In this document: piece after piece, positions 1 through 8,248 of the stretch
How positions within the stretch are numbered: the first letter of the stretch is position 1
Layout of the letters: each line of letters opens with the position of its first letter
Assembly (NCBI RefSeq): GCF_001299475.1
Contig: NZ_CYUJ01000003.1
Coordinates: 500,409-564,408 of the forward strand
Length of the DNA stretch: 64,000 nt
Direction of reading: 5' to 3'
Source: Neofamilia massiliensis
Lineage (GTDB): Bacteria > Bacillota > Clostridia > Tissierellales > Peptoniphilaceae
The notes under the pieces: generated by a model
Database searches by the model: none
What the model saw: only the letters and a program-made list of their open reading frames with translations
What the model was told of the DNA's origin: nothing
Program-made: the position numbers and the translations under genes

Positions 1-123
1 CTTATATTTTCCGTAGTGGATAAGGTAGTCGTCGCTAATTCCAATTTGTTTTGCTACTTCAGAGATTGGTAGCATTTTTGCTTCTTGGGCTATTTGTACG
101 TCTGTTTTGAATTCTTGTGTCAT
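1..123 (-). CDS. fhs: Formate--tetrahydrofolate ligase, N-terminal fragment (cut by window edge)
   Basis: Only the first 41 codons are inside the window; the rest lies before position 1. The start [20 protein letters not shown] followed by a helix ending in HYGKYK is the characteristic N-terminus of formyltetrahydrofolate synthetase, which makes 10-formyl-THF from formate, ATP and THF, or runs in reverse to conserve ATP. It follows fchA by 15 bases on the same strand. Together with fchA and hutI it would channel the one-carbon unit of histidine from formimino-THF to methenyl-THF, formyl-THF and finally formate plus ATP. The ATG at 121-123 has a GGAGTAATT-type ribosome site just upstream. Identification rests on the short N-terminus only. 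Confidence 0.85.
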   Translation of the reverse strand, partial: MTQEFKTDVQIAQEAKMLPISEVAKQIGISDDYLIHYGKYK

Positions 124-138
124 AATTACTCCTTTGTC

Positions 139-702
139 TTAGTTTATTTTATAATCAGCTATTACACTGTTAAATTCGTCAATTTTTTCTTGGTCTTTTA
201 CTAGAGGAAGGTTGGCTTCTATGTTCATAATGCAGCCGTTGGTTCCAATTTTTGCTAGCTCTAAACCAATTTCTAAGTCTGATTGACAGTTTGGATTTGT
301 TTTGCCGTTTACTTCATTTGCTATTTCATAGACTCTGTGACAAAGTTTTGCGTTGTTCATTGGGCTTGTTGCTCCAACTATACCTGCGTGGGCAATGGCT
401 TTTTTTCTCGCTTCTTTTTCTTCGTCTGTTTCTTTTGGAAGTTTGTAGGCGTCTCTAATTACTCCATAGGCGTTGGCGTCTTCTACTACGCCTTTTAATA
501 GTTTGTCTCTTATTTCTTCTAGCTCTTTGGCATAGTCTAATTGTTTTTCTGCTGGTAGACCAAAGTCTTTTTTTGTTGATAGCTTACAAACCATGCCTAT
601 TAGGCCACAGGCTTTTGCTCCTGCTAGGGCTGATGCTGATCCGCCTCCTACTGTTACGTCGTCTGTGTCAAGTATTAGGTCTAATACGTGTTTAAAATCC
701 AT
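139..702 (-). CDS. fchA: Formimidoyltetrahydrofolate cyclodeaminase
   Basis: The 187-residue protein matches stand-alone formiminotransferase-cyclodeaminase C-terminal domains in length and in the glycine-rich start VTVGGGSASALAGA that forms the folate-binding helix-loop. The enzyme releases ammonia from 5-formimino-THF and forms 5,10-methenyl-THF. It is cytosolic and all-helical. The gene lies 19 bases behind hutI and 15 bases ahead of fhs on the same strand, so the three form one transcript. The formiminotransferase that would load THF from formiminoglutamate is not in the window and probably lies beyond position 1. A GGAG ribosome site precedes the ATG. Confidence 0.9.
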   Translation of the reverse strand: MDFKHVLDLILDTDDVTVGGGSASALAGAKACGLIGMVCKLSTKKDFGLPAEKQLDYAKELEEIRDKLLKGVVEDANAYGVIRDAYKLPKETDEEKEARKKAIAHAGIVGATSPMNNAKLCHRVYEIANEVNGKTNPNCQSDLEIGLELAKIGTNGCIMNIEANLPLVKDQEKIDEFNSVIADYKIN

Positions 703-721
703 TTTTTTCTCCTTAAAAATT

Positions 722-1972
722 TTAATAAACTAACTTTCTGTCTTTTACAACAACTTTTCCGTGTTTGATTACTGTTTCTACAAAGTTAGACCCGTGTCTA
801 TAAACTACGTTTCTGTAGTCGTCTGTGTCCCAAATTTGTAGGTCTGCGTATTTTCCTTCTTCTAAGGATCCGTAATCTCTATCTAATCTTAAAGCTTTTG
901 CGGCGTTTAAGGTTGCTGCCCTTAGGGCTTCTGCTGGAGTTAGGCCATGTCTTTTACAAACTAGGTCCATGCAGATGGTCATTGAAACTGTATAGTCTCC
1001 TGGGTTTATATTTGTTGCTATGGCTACGTCCATGCCTCTGTCAACTAGGTGTCTAGCGTCAGCAAGGTTGTCGTCATATTTTTTTACATAGTCAGTTGTT
1101 GGTAGGACAATTCCAACTGTTTTATTTTTTATCATGGTGTCAATGGCGTCTTCTGTAATGTAGTTTAAGTGAGCTACACAGTAGGCTCCTTCTTCTGCTG
1201 CCATTTTTGATGCGCCAATTGAGGATAGTTCGTCGCCGTGAATTGTTGCTGCTAGGCCTAGGTCCTTGGCTTTTTGTAAATATCTTCTGCCTTGGTCAAT
1301 GGAAAAGATTGAGTCTTCTACCCAAATATCAACCATTGATGCTAATTTTTCTTCTGCAACAACTGGCATTACTTCTTTGAGCATAAAGTCTAGATAGGCT
1401 TCCTTGCCCATTTCCTTGTCCCAGTCGTGGCCACCAAGATAAGTTGCAACTAGGGTTTGTGGAACCTTGTCCCTCAATGCTTTTATTACCCTAAGTTGAG
1501 TAAGTTCAACATCTTTATCTATGCCGTAGCCAGATTTTATTTCAATTGTTGTTGTTCCGTTGAGAAGAAGGGTCTTTAATTTTTCTTCTCCTTCTTTTAA
1601 AAGGCCGTCAAATCCTGCTTCTCTTGTTTGGACTATTGATGATTCTAGTCCTGTTAGACCAATCTTTACGTTTTTCTTAATTTCGTCTGGGTCTGTCATT
1701 GTAAGTTTTGCTACATATTCGTCTAGCCTGTCGCCACCAAATACTAAGTGGGTGTGAGGGTCTACAAAACCAGGAAGAACTGTTTTTCCTAAGCAGTCTA
1801 TAATTTCAGTTTCGTCGTCAATTTCGTTTTTTAGATTTTCAAATAAATCAATCTTCTTTATTTTTTCTCCTTCAATTAATAGACTATAGCCTTCTAAAGC
1901 CCCTGTTATGTCCTCATTTTTTTCTTTTAAGGTCAGTAGGGATTTACAATTCTTTAAAAGTATTTTGTTCAC
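722..1972 (-). CDS. hutI: Imidazolonepropionase
   Basis: At 416 residues this is full length for imidazolonepropionase, the third step of histidine breakdown (imidazolonepropionate to formiminoglutamate). The amidohydrolase metal motif is intact (LPGFVDPHTHLVFGGDR near residue 67). Downstream come the GHDWD and IHGDELSS segments with the other histidines and the conserved TTDYVKKYDDN and NINPGDY stretches. The start is GTG at 1970-1972, chosen because AAGGAGG sits at the right distance and the upstream sequence is a structured leader. First gene of the hutI-fchA-fhs operon, driven by the sigma-54 promoter at 2183-2199. Confidence 0.95.
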   Translation of the reverse strand: MNKILLKNCKSLLTLKEKNEDITGALEGYSLLIEGEKIKKIDLFENLKNEIDDETEIIDCLGKTVLPGFVDPHTHLVFGGDRLDEYVAKLTMTDPDEIKKNVKIGLTGLESSIVQTREAGFDGLLKEGEEKLKTLLLNGTTTIEIKSGYGIDKDVELTQLRVIKALRDKVPQTLVATYLGGHDWDKEMGKEAYLDFMLKEVMPVVAEEKLASMVDIWVEDSIFSIDQGRRYLQKAKDLGLAATIHGDELSSIGASKMAAEEGAYCVAHLNYITEDAIDTMIKNKTVGIVLPTTDYVKKYDDNLADARHLVDRGMDVAIATNINPGDYTVSMTICMDLVCKRHGLTPAEALRAATLNAAKALRLDRDYGSLEEGKYADLQIWDTDDYRNVVYRHGSNFVETVIKHGKVVVKDRKLVY

Positions 1973-2172
1973 AGTTTGTCCTCCTTAAGTTTTATCTATA
2001 TTTAAATTTACTTGTCTTTCGATTTCATCGCCCTGCTATGAGGGCGAAATAAACTTGAGCTTCATTCTAACATATCTAGCATCTTTAATTTTACCAGAAT
2101 TAAAGGTCTCTAGATCTCCAGGTCTTTAGGACCGACAATATCTTTCTTCCAAAATATTGGATTGCTAACACT
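1973..2172 (-). promoter_or_regulatory. Long structured 5' leader of the hut operon
   Basis: About 200 bases separate the expected sigma-54 start point (near 2172) from the hutI start codon. The transcript can form at least three hairpins: GGTC/GACC around 2121-2133; a perfect 8-bp stem CTTTAATT/AATTAAAG at 2083-2105; and a GC-rich stem GCCCT/AGGGC with an outer ATTTC/GAAAT at 2022-2050. None is followed by a U-run, so they are not simple terminators. The other sigma-54 leaders in this window are only about 13-36 bases long. No known riboswitch class was recognised. Confidence 0.4.
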
Positions 2173-2182
2173 TATATATAAC

Positions 2183-2199
2183 GCAAGAACCGTGCCAAA
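2183..2199 (-). promoter_or_regulatory. Sigma-54 promoter of the hut operon
   Basis: The minus strand reads TTGGCACGGTTCTTGCG, which matches the -24 (TGGCAC) and -12 (TTGC) elements with the required 5-base spacing. It lies between the sigma-54 activator gene and hutI and points at hutI. The T/G-rich stretch at 2228-2300 upstream contains repeated TTTAGTTTTT blocks and could carry the activator's enhancer sites. Confidence 0.85.
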
Positions 2200-2300
2200 T
2201 TTTTTCAATGGACTTGTGGGCCTTTGCCGATGATTTTTTTGTCTTTGTGTTTAGTTTTTGTGCCTAGTTTTTAAACGATTTTTGTGTTTTTGTTTAGTTT

Positions 2301-3770
2301 TTAGTCATTTTCTAGGCCTAGTCTCTTTATTTTGTAGAGGAGGCTGTTGCGATTAAGGTCTAAGACCCTGGCAGTCTTTGAATAATTCCAGGAGTTTTCT
2401 TCTAAGTATTTTCTTAAAAGTTCTCTTTCGAAATCGTCTACCATATCGTTGAAACTAAGTCTTTCGATTTCTTTTTTCTTTTCTGGTTTTATTTCTTCAC
2501 CTAAAAATCTTTCTTTGAGATAGGCTGGAATATTTTCTACTGTCAAATACCTCGAGTCGCCAGAGGAATTTACTAGCATATTTTCCACTAGGTTTTCTAA
2601 TTCTCTAATATTTCCTGGCCAAGGATAGGAGTCTAGAATTTTTTTCAGCCTTGAGTCGATGCCTATGTGAGGTTTGCCTAGAGGCTTGTTGTACCTTCTT
2701 ATAAAGTATTCGATTAGGATAATTATGTCCTTCTTCCTGTCTCTAAGGGGTGGAATATTTATTGTAAAGCCAGCGATTCTATAGTAAAGGTCTTCTCTGA
2801 GTTTTCCCTTTTGAATTAGGTCAAAGGGATCTTCGTTAGTTGCTGAAACTATTCTGCACTGAATTGGATAGGCCTGAGAGTCGCCAACTCGAGTAACTCG
2901 TTTTTCTTGGAGGGCCCTTAGAAGTTTTGCTTGGAGGCCCATAGGCATAGTGTTAATGTCGTCAAGAAAAAGAGTTCCGCCTTTGGCTTTTTCAAAAAGG
3001 CCTTTTGAATCAACTGCTCCTGTGTAAGCTCCCCTTACTGTTCCAAAGAGCATGGACTCTAATAGGTTTTCTGGAATGGCTGAACAGTTTATGCCAATAA
3101 ATGGTTCCTTGGACCTATCGCCAAAGTTGTGGATGGACTGAGATAGAACTTCTTTGCCTGTGCCTGTTTCTCCAATTATTAAAATTGAATTATCTAAGAA
3201 AGAAACGTTTTGGGCAATGTTAATTACGTTTTTAATTTCTTCTGAGTCTCCAACAATGTTTGAAAAAGTATATCTGGTTCCGTTTTCTGCATAGACTGGC
3301 AGGTCTTTTTCTAAACTTGCATTGTGCTTTCTCTTTTTTTCAATGGTGTCTACTAAAACCTGGTGGAGAGAGTCTTCGCTTCTACCAACTGTATAGACGG
3401 CAATGGTCTTTCCGTCTAGGATTATTGGATAGGTGGAATAGGAAATATATCTTTCAACTCCTCCTAGTTTTGAGTGGGCAGAGTACTTATTTAAAATTGG
3501 TTTTTGAGATTTTAAAACCTCATAGTGCTCTGAGTTTTCTGGTCCTGAATAGCCATAGGTCTCCCAGGTGTATTTGCCAAGCATATCTTTTCTGTCCCTA
3601 TTTTCTTGGATCTCCTTGGCCCTGTTGTAGATAATTATTTTGCCATTTGAGTCGGTTATTAAAATGCCATCTGCCAGGCTATCAAAAAAATCCATTAGGT
3701 CCTGGTGGAATTTTGGATTTTCTTCTAATTTTTCGCTGTTAAATATGTCTATAAATTTTATTTCTTTCAT
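2301..3770 (-). CDS. Sigma-54-dependent activator (PAS, AAA+, Fis-type HTH), probable hut regulator
   Basis: This 489-residue enhancer-binding protein has an N-terminal PAS domain (about 20-130, with LADGILITDSNGKIIIYN), a sigma-54 AAA+ domain (about 165-400) and a C-terminal Fis-like helix-turn-helix (YSKTARVLDLNRNSLLYKIK). The Walker A is GETGTGKE and the sigma-54 contact loop is GAYTGA. Walker B reads LFLDDI rather than the usual LFLDE(I/V), an Asp-for-Glu change. The layout resembles RocR-type regulators of amino acid catabolism. It lies just upstream of the hut sigma-54 promoter on the same strand, so it most likely activates hutI-fchA-fhs; the ligand is unknown. AGAGAGG precedes the ATG. 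Confidence 0.88.
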   Translation of the reverse strand: MKEIKFIDIFNSEKLEENPKFHQDLMDFFDSLADGILITDSNGKIIIYNRAKEIQENRDRKDMLGKYTWETYGYSGPENSEHYEVLKSQKPILNKYSAHSKLGGVERYISYSTYPIILDGKTIAVYTVGRSEDSLHQVLVDTIEKKRKHNASLEKDLPVYAENGTRYTFSNIVGDSEEIKNVINIAQNVSFLDNSILIIGETGTGKEVLSQSIHNFGDRSKEPFIGINCSAIPENLLESMLFGTVRGAYTGAVDSKGLFEKAKGGTLFLDDINTMPMGLQAKLLRALQEKRVTRVGDSQAYPIQCRIVSATNEDPFDLIQKGKLREDLYYRIAGFTINIPPLRDRKKDIIILIEYFIRRYNKPLGKPHIGIDSRLKKILDSYPWPGNIRELENLVENMLVNSSGDSRYLTVENIPAYLKERFLGEEIKPEKKKEIERLSFNDMVDDFERELLRKYLEENSWNYSKTARVLDLNRNSLLYKIKRLGLEND

Positions 3771-3871
3771 CTTATGCCTCTCTTATATTCTATCTTAAAT
3801 CAAGTCTTTTTTAAAGGTGGACAAGTATATAAATTAAGATTAAAGATTTTTAAGATTCTTTAGACTTTTTA

Positions 3872-3880
3872 TGGTATAAT
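3872..3880 (+). promoter_or_regulatory. Extended -10 promoter for murC
   Basis: TGG followed by TATAAT forms an extended -10 element 26 bases before the murC ATG. The -35 region is weak, as is common for extended -10 promoters. The start point should fall near 3887. Confidence 0.6.
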
Positions 3881-3906
3881 GGTTTTTGTAAAAAAGAGAG
3901 GTAAAG

Positions 3907-5289
3907 ATGTTTCGTTTTGATATAGATAAAAATAAGGGTAAAAAAATTCACTTCATCGGCATAGGTGGAGTTAGTATGAGCGCACTTGCTGAGTATATGT
4001 ACAGCAAGGGCTATAGAGTTTCTGGTTCTGATGCAAAAGTTTCAGAGCTAACAGAAAGACTAAGGGCAGATGGCATAGAAATTTTTTATGAACATAGGCC
4101 AGAAAATGTAAATGGAGCTGACCTTGTTGTCTACACTGATGCAATTTCTATGGACAATGAAGATTTAAAGGCTGCCATTAGAGAAAAAATTGATATTGTC
4201 GATAGGGCAGAGTTTCTAGGAAATCTTATGAGAGACTTTGATTTTTCTATTGCTGTTTCTGGAACTCACGGCAAGACTTCTACAACTTCTATGATTACTG
4301 AAGTTATTTTTGATTTGGAAGAAGATCCTACTATTATGCTTGGAGGTATGTTAGATAAAATCCACGGCAATATTAAACTTGGATCTAACAAGTTGTTTTT
4401 AACTGAAGCTTGTGAGTACAAGGCCAACATTAAAAAATATTTTCCAAGGCTGGCTATAATTTTAAATATTGACGAAGACCACTTGGACTATTTTGACAAT
4501 ATTGACCATATTATTAAAACCTTTGAAGACTACTGCCACAACCTAGGGCCAGATGATTATATTCTCGTCAACGCTGACGATAAAAATTCTCATACTTTAA
4601 GAGACCAATGTTCTTGTAAATATATAAGTTTTGGTGTGGACAAAATGGCAGACTATTCTGCTAAGAACATTGACTTTAGAGAATCTGGTTTCCCAAAGTT
4701 TGACGTCTTCTTTAAGCACAAAAAAATTGCCCACCTTGATTTAAGTGTTATGGGCAAACACAATATTTATAATGCCTTAGCTGCCTTTGCTGCCTGTCAC
4801 ATTTATGGCCTAGATCCAGCTATGATTGCTGAAAAAATATCTGCCTACACAGGAGTTCACAGAAGATTAGAATTTAAGGGGACCTTTGATGGTATAGACG
4901 TTCTTGACGACTATGCCCACCACCCTACTGAAATAAAGTCTGCCCTAGCTGCAATTAGAAACAGCTATGCCAACGACATTTATTGTATCTTCCAGCCTCA
5001 CACCTATACAAGGACCAAGCTACTATTAAATTCCTTTGCCCAGTCCTTTGACAATGCTGACAAAATTATTATTCCAGATATTTATGCTGCCAGAGAAAAA
5101 GATTATGGCGACATCCACTCAAAGATGCTAGTTAAATCAATTAATAATAATGGCAAGGACGCTATTTATTTAGGGTCCTTTGAAGAAGTTGAAGAATATT
5201 TGTTAGAGAATGCCAAGCCTGGCGACTGTATTGTAACTATGGGAGCAGGAGATGTTTATAAAATTGGGGAAAATCTTTTAAAGAAATAA
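3907..5289 (+). CDS. murC: UDP-N-acetylmuramate--L-alanine ligase
   Basis: The 460-residue protein carries the Mur ligase plan: an N-terminal UDP-binding Rossmann fold (IHFIGIGGVSMSALAEY), a central ATP-binding domain with the P-loop SGTHGKTSTTSM (about residues 118-129), and a C-terminal amino-acid domain with DDYAHHPTEI. It adds L-alanine to UDP-MurNAc in the cytoplasm, the first peptide step of peptidoglycan synthesis. The gene is monocistronic: its own promoter lies upstream and a strong terminator directly after the stop. AGAGAGG precedes the ATG. Length and motifs are normal. Confidence 0.97.
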   Translation: MFRFDIDKNKGKKIHFIGIGGVSMSALAEYMYSKGYRVSGSDAKVSELTERLRADGIEIFYEHRPENVNGADLVVYTDAISMDNEDLKAAIREKIDIVDRAEFLGNLMRDFDFSIAVSGTHGKTSTTSMITEVIFDLEEDPTIMLGGMLDKIHGNIKLGSNKLFLTEACEYKANIKKYFPRLAIILNIDEDHLDYFDNIDHIIKTFEDYCHNLGPDDYILVNADDKNSHTLRDQCSCKYISFGVDKMADYSAKNIDFRESGFPKFDVFFKHKKIAHLDLSVMGKHNIYNALAAFAACHIYGLDPAMIAEKISAYTGVHRRLEFKGTFDGIDVLDDYAHHPTEIKSALAAIRNSYANDIYCIFQPHTYTRTKLLLNSFAQSFDNADKIIIPDIYAAREKDYGDIHSKMLVKSINNNGKDAIYLGSFEEVEEYLLENAKPGDCIVTMGAGDVYKIGENLLKK

Positions 5290-5296
5290 ATTTAGG

Positions 5297-5323
5297 CTCG
5301 AAGTTTATGACTTCGAGTTTTTT
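5297..5323 (+). terminator. Rho-independent terminator after murC
   Basis: A perfect 7-bp stem CTCGAAG/CTTCGAG with a 7-base loop is followed by TTTTTT. It begins 7 bases after the murC stop codon. Confidence 0.92.
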
Positions 5324-5360
5324 GTTGGAGAAAAATTAAAAGCCTTGTAGCTGATTTTTA

Positions 5361-5369
5361 TGTTATAAT
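5361..5369 (+). promoter_or_regulatory. Extended -10 promoter for argS
   Basis: TGT followed by TATAAT gives an extended -10 box about 52 bases before the argS start. The interval from 5324 to 5420 is too short for a T-box leader and shows no T-box or specifier features. Confidence 0.5.
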
Positions 5370-5420
5370 TTAGAGAAGTATACGAAGACGAAAATTTTTT
5401 AACTTTAGGGAGGATAGATT

Positions 5421-7112
5421 TTGATAGATTTTAAAGGTGAAATAATAAAATTAATAGAGGGAAAAATTTCTGACATAGATGAAAGTGGACTTGAGAAGCT
5501 TATTGAAGTGCCACCAAATCCTGCCATGGGCGACTTTGCCCTACCAGCCTTTTCCTTTGCAAAGACAATGAAGAAGGCGCCAAATTTAATTGCTGGAGAA
5601 TTAGCTGAGACTTTAGAATCTCCTTACTTTGAAAAAATCGAAGCCAAGGGACCTTATTTAAACTTTTTTATTAACAAGGGACTTTTGGTTGAAGATGTTT
5701 TAAAGGATGTTTACGAAAATAAGGACAGGTTTGGTTCAAGTGACCTGGGACAAAATAGGAACTTAATTATAGATTTTTCTAGCCCAAATATTGCCAAGGC
5801 CTTTCACATTGGCCACTTGAGATCAACTGTTATTGGAAATTCCTTAAGAAATATTTTTGACTTTTTAGGCTTTAAGACTGTAGCTGTTAATCACCTAGGC
5901 GACTATGGAACTCAGTTCGGACTTTTAATTACTGCCTATAAACTTTGGGGCGACCAAGATGCCATTGACAAAAACCCAATTCCTGAGCTTTTAAAGCTTT
6001 ATGTTAGAGTCAACCAAGAGGCAGAAGAAGATCCAAGTCTTAGAGACCAGGCCAGAGATTGGTTTAGAAGGTTAGAAGCTGGCGAAGATGAGGCTGTTAG
6101 ACTTTGGACGTATTTTAGAGAGGTTTCTCTGTCTGAATTTAACAGAGTTTATAAGATGCTAGACATTGACTTTGATTCTTGGAACGGCGAGGCCTTTTAT
6201 TCAGACAAGATGGACCAAGTTGTTAAAGATCTAGAAGATAAAAATCTTTTAGTTCCATCTGAAAATGCAATTGTTGTAAACTTGGAAAAATATTCTATGC
6301 CGCCAATGTTAATTAAAAAGTCTGACGGCTCTACCCTTTATGCAACTAGGGACCTAGCCGCTGCCTATTATAGGCACAAGACCTATGATTTTTATAAGAA
6401 CATTTACGTTGTAGGCTCTCAACAAAACCTACACTTTAAACAGCTTTTTACTGTTCTAGGACTTTTAGGCAAGGACTGGGCCGAAGACTGTGTTCACGTT
6501 CCTTTCGGCATGGTTTCCCTTCCTGAAGGAACTATGTCAACTAGACGTGGCAATGTTGTTTACCTTGAAGATGTGCTACTGACTGCCATTGACAAGACAA
6601 AAAATATTATTGCCGACCGTGACATTGAAGACAAGGAAAAACTAGCTGCTGACATTGGTATTGGAGCAGTAATTTTCCAAGAGTTATTTAATGACAGAAA
6701 CAAGGATTATGTCTTTGATTGGGACAAGTTATTATCTTTTGAAGGAGAAACTGGTCCTTATGTTCAATACACTCACGCAAGAATTTCTTCTCTACTAGAA
6801 AAAGGAAACTTTAACCTTGGTGATGAGGTTGACTATTCCCTTTTATCTTTAGATGAAGAGTTTGAAATTTTGAAAAATATTTATGGCTTTAAGGACACTG
6901 TTATAGATGCTGGAGACAAGTACCAACCTTTCTTTATTTCCAGACACCTAGTGGCCCTTTGTCAAGCCTATAATTCCTACTATGCCAACACTTCAATTTT
7001 AGTTGATGACGAAGACTTAAAGAAGTCAAGGCTGGCCCTTTCTTTTGCAGTGAAAACTGTAATTAAAAATGGCCTAGGACTTTTGGGAATGAAGGCACCG
7101 GAAAAGATGTAA
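5421..7112 (+). CDS. argS: Arginine--tRNA ligase
   Basis: The 563-residue protein has the class I synthetase signature SPNIAKAFHIGHLRST (the HIGH motif), preceded by the ArgRS N-terminal Add1 domain that recognises tRNA. The catalytic domain continues with the HLGDYGTQFGLL segment and MVSLPEGTMSTRRGN at the KMSKS-like position. The C-terminal helical domain begins at the conserved YVQYTHARISSLL. It charges tRNA-Arg with arginine. The start is TTG at 5421, chosen because AGGGAGGAT sits 6-13 bases upstream and no ATG fits. Single gene with its own extended -10 promoter and a terminator at 7191. Confidence 0.97.
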   Translation: MIDFKGEIIKLIEGKISDIDESGLEKLIEVPPNPAMGDFALPAFSFAKTMKKAPNLIAGELAETLESPYFEKIEAKGPYLNFFINKGLLVEDVLKDVYENKDRFGSSDLGQNRNLIIDFSSPNIAKAFHIGHLRSTVIGNSLRNIFDFLGFKTVAVNHLGDYGTQFGLLITAYKLWGDQDAIDKNPIPELLKLYVRVNQEAEEDPSLRDQARDWFRRLEAGEDEAVRLWTYFREVSLSEFNRVYKMLDIDFDSWNGEAFYSDKMDQVVKDLEDKNLLVPSENAIVVNLEKYSMPPMLIKKSDGSTLYATRDLAAAYYRHKTYDFYKNIYVVGSQQNLHFKQLFTVLGLLGKDWAEDCVHVPFGMVSLPEGTMSTRRGNVVYLEDVLLTAIDKTKNIIADRDIEDKEKLAADIGIGAVIFQELFNDRNKDYVFDWDKLLSFEGETGPYVQYTHARISSLLEKGNFNLGDEVDYSLLSLDEEFEILKNIYGFKDTVIDAGDKYQPFFISRHLVALCQAYNSYYANTSILVDDEDLKKSRLALSFAVKTVIKNGLGLLGMKAPEKM

Positions 7113-7125
7113 GATGTGAGAAGAA

Positions 7126-7152
7126 GGGGACAGACCACAAGGGTCAGTCCCC
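7126..7152. repeat. Dispersed palindromic repeat, copy A
   Basis: A 27-base imperfect palindrome with arms GGGGACAGACC and GGGTCAGTCCCC. The same sequence recurs exactly at 10626-10652, and related copies lie at 8169, 10568, 12684, 42873 and 42962. All copies are between genes. Confidence 0.8.
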
Positions 7153-7190
7153 GATTTTATTTCTTTAACAAAAAACAAAATAAAAAAATT

Positions 7191-7217
7191 AGCTAGGATT
7201 TTACTCCTAGCTTTTTT
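7191..7217. terminator. Bidirectional terminator between argS and the zinc protease
   Basis: AGCTAGGA/TCCTAGCT form an 8-bp perfect stem. It is followed by a T-run on the plus strand, and on the minus strand by TAATTTTTTT. It can end both convergent transcripts. Confidence 0.88.
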
Positions 7218-7228
7218 CATACTTAATT

Positions 7229-8065
7229 TTATATGTCTCCACTAAAGGTGTCGCCGTGGTCTAAGTCGCCGTACTCGTAGCCGCGATTAAACCATTTCAT
7301 TCTCTGCTCACTTGTTCCGTGGGTGAATTTATCTGGAATTACTTGGCCCCAGGCTTTTTCTTGGATCCTATCGTCGCCTACTCCTGCTGCTGCATCCATG
7401 GCCTCTTGGAAGTCGCCTTTTTCAAGGTAGCCATTTTCTTGGGTGTAGTGGGCAAAGACTCCTGCGTAGTAGTCTGCTTGAAGTTCAAGTCTTACCATAT
7501 ACTTGTTAAAGTCTGCCTCTGACATTTGCTCTCTAAGTTTATAAACTTCTTGTAGAGTTCCCAATTGTTTTTGAACGTGGTGGCCAACTTCATGGGCCAA
7601 TACATAGGCCAAGGCAAAGTCGCCTTCTGCTCCGTATTCATTTTTTAAGTCATGATAAAAGGAAAGGTCTATATAAATCCTTTCGTCATTTGGACAATAA
7701 AAGGGACCGACGTTTGAACTTGCAAGTCCACAACCTGTGTTTATTGAATCTGAATAAATATTTAAAGATGGTTCCCTATAAGTTTGGCCGTACTGAGAGA
7801 ATATTTCCTTCCAATAGTCTTCTGTGTCTGCTAAAACTACTGATAAAAATTCATCTAGCTCTTTTTCTTCTGCAGTTTGGGTATATTCTTGGTTTTGTTG
7901 GCCTCCTTGGGTAGCTTGGTTAGGTAGGACATCTGCTGGAACTTTTCCAAATAGCAAATACATTATTAGGAGGATGATTACTCCCCCTCCACCAAGGGCT
8001 ACGCCGCCTCCTTTAGGGCCTCCTCTTTTTACATTAGAACTTTTTCTTCTGCCTTGCCATTTCAT
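7229..8065 (-). CDS. YpfJ-type putative neutral zinc metallopeptidase, membrane anchored
   Basis: This 278-residue protein begins MKWQGRRKSSNV, a near-invariant opening of the YpfJ/zinc_peptidase family. One transmembrane segment follows (about 25-42, VIILLIMYLLF). The catalytic region contains HEVGHHVQ (HExxH) around residue 160 and ends with the family's typical GTSEQRMKWFNRGYEYGD. The protease domain should face outside the membrane. The family is widespread but its substrates are unknown. The gene is convergent with argS and appears monocistronic; GGAGAAGC precedes the ATG. Confidence 0.88.
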   Translation of the reverse strand: MKWQGRRKSSNVKRGGPKGGGVALGGGGVIILLIMYLLFGKVPADVLPNQATQGGQQNQEYTQTAEEKELDEFLSVVLADTEDYWKEIFSQYGQTYREPSLNIYSDSINTGCGLASSNVGPFYCPNDERIYIDLSFYHDLKNEYGAEGDFALAYVLAHEVGHHVQKQLGTLQEVYKLREQMSEADFNKYMVRLELQADYYAGVFAHYTQENGYLEKGDFQEAMDAAAGVGDDRIQEKAWGQVIPDKFTHGTSEQRMKWFNRGYEYGDLDHGDTFSGDI

Positions 8066-8151
8066 AAGCTTCTCCTTTGTAAGTAATTATTTTTTCTTAT
8101 TTGTAATTTACCCTTTTTGGATTTGTTGACACAAAAATTGTTTGTGGTAAA

Positions 8152-8219
8152 GGGGACAGTTTGGTAAAGGGGACAGGCCTAAAGGACTGTCCCCACTCTT
8201 TCGGGCTTCGAATGTCCCC
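8152..8219. repeat. Dispersed palindromic repeat, composite copy B
   Basis: The core at 8169-8194 has arms GGGGACAG and CTGTCCCC around GCCTAAAGGA. A lone half-site GGGGACAG precedes it at 8152-8159. A trailing block GGGCTTCGAATGTCCCC at 8203-8219 recurs near copy D (10686-10700, GGGCTTCGAATGCCC). The rest of the 8066-8248 interval shows nothing else. Confidence 0.75.
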
Positions 8220-8248
8220 AAAATTTCATTGCCTTTCAACAAAACAAT

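Noticed and set aside
5324-5420. T-box riboswitch upstream of argS
   Set aside because: The interval is under 100 bases, has no T-box core sequence or specifier stem, and carries an ordinary extended -10 promoter.
7126-7152. Palindromic repeat as the argS terminator
   Set aside because: No T-run follows it, and a proper terminator lies at 7191-7217.
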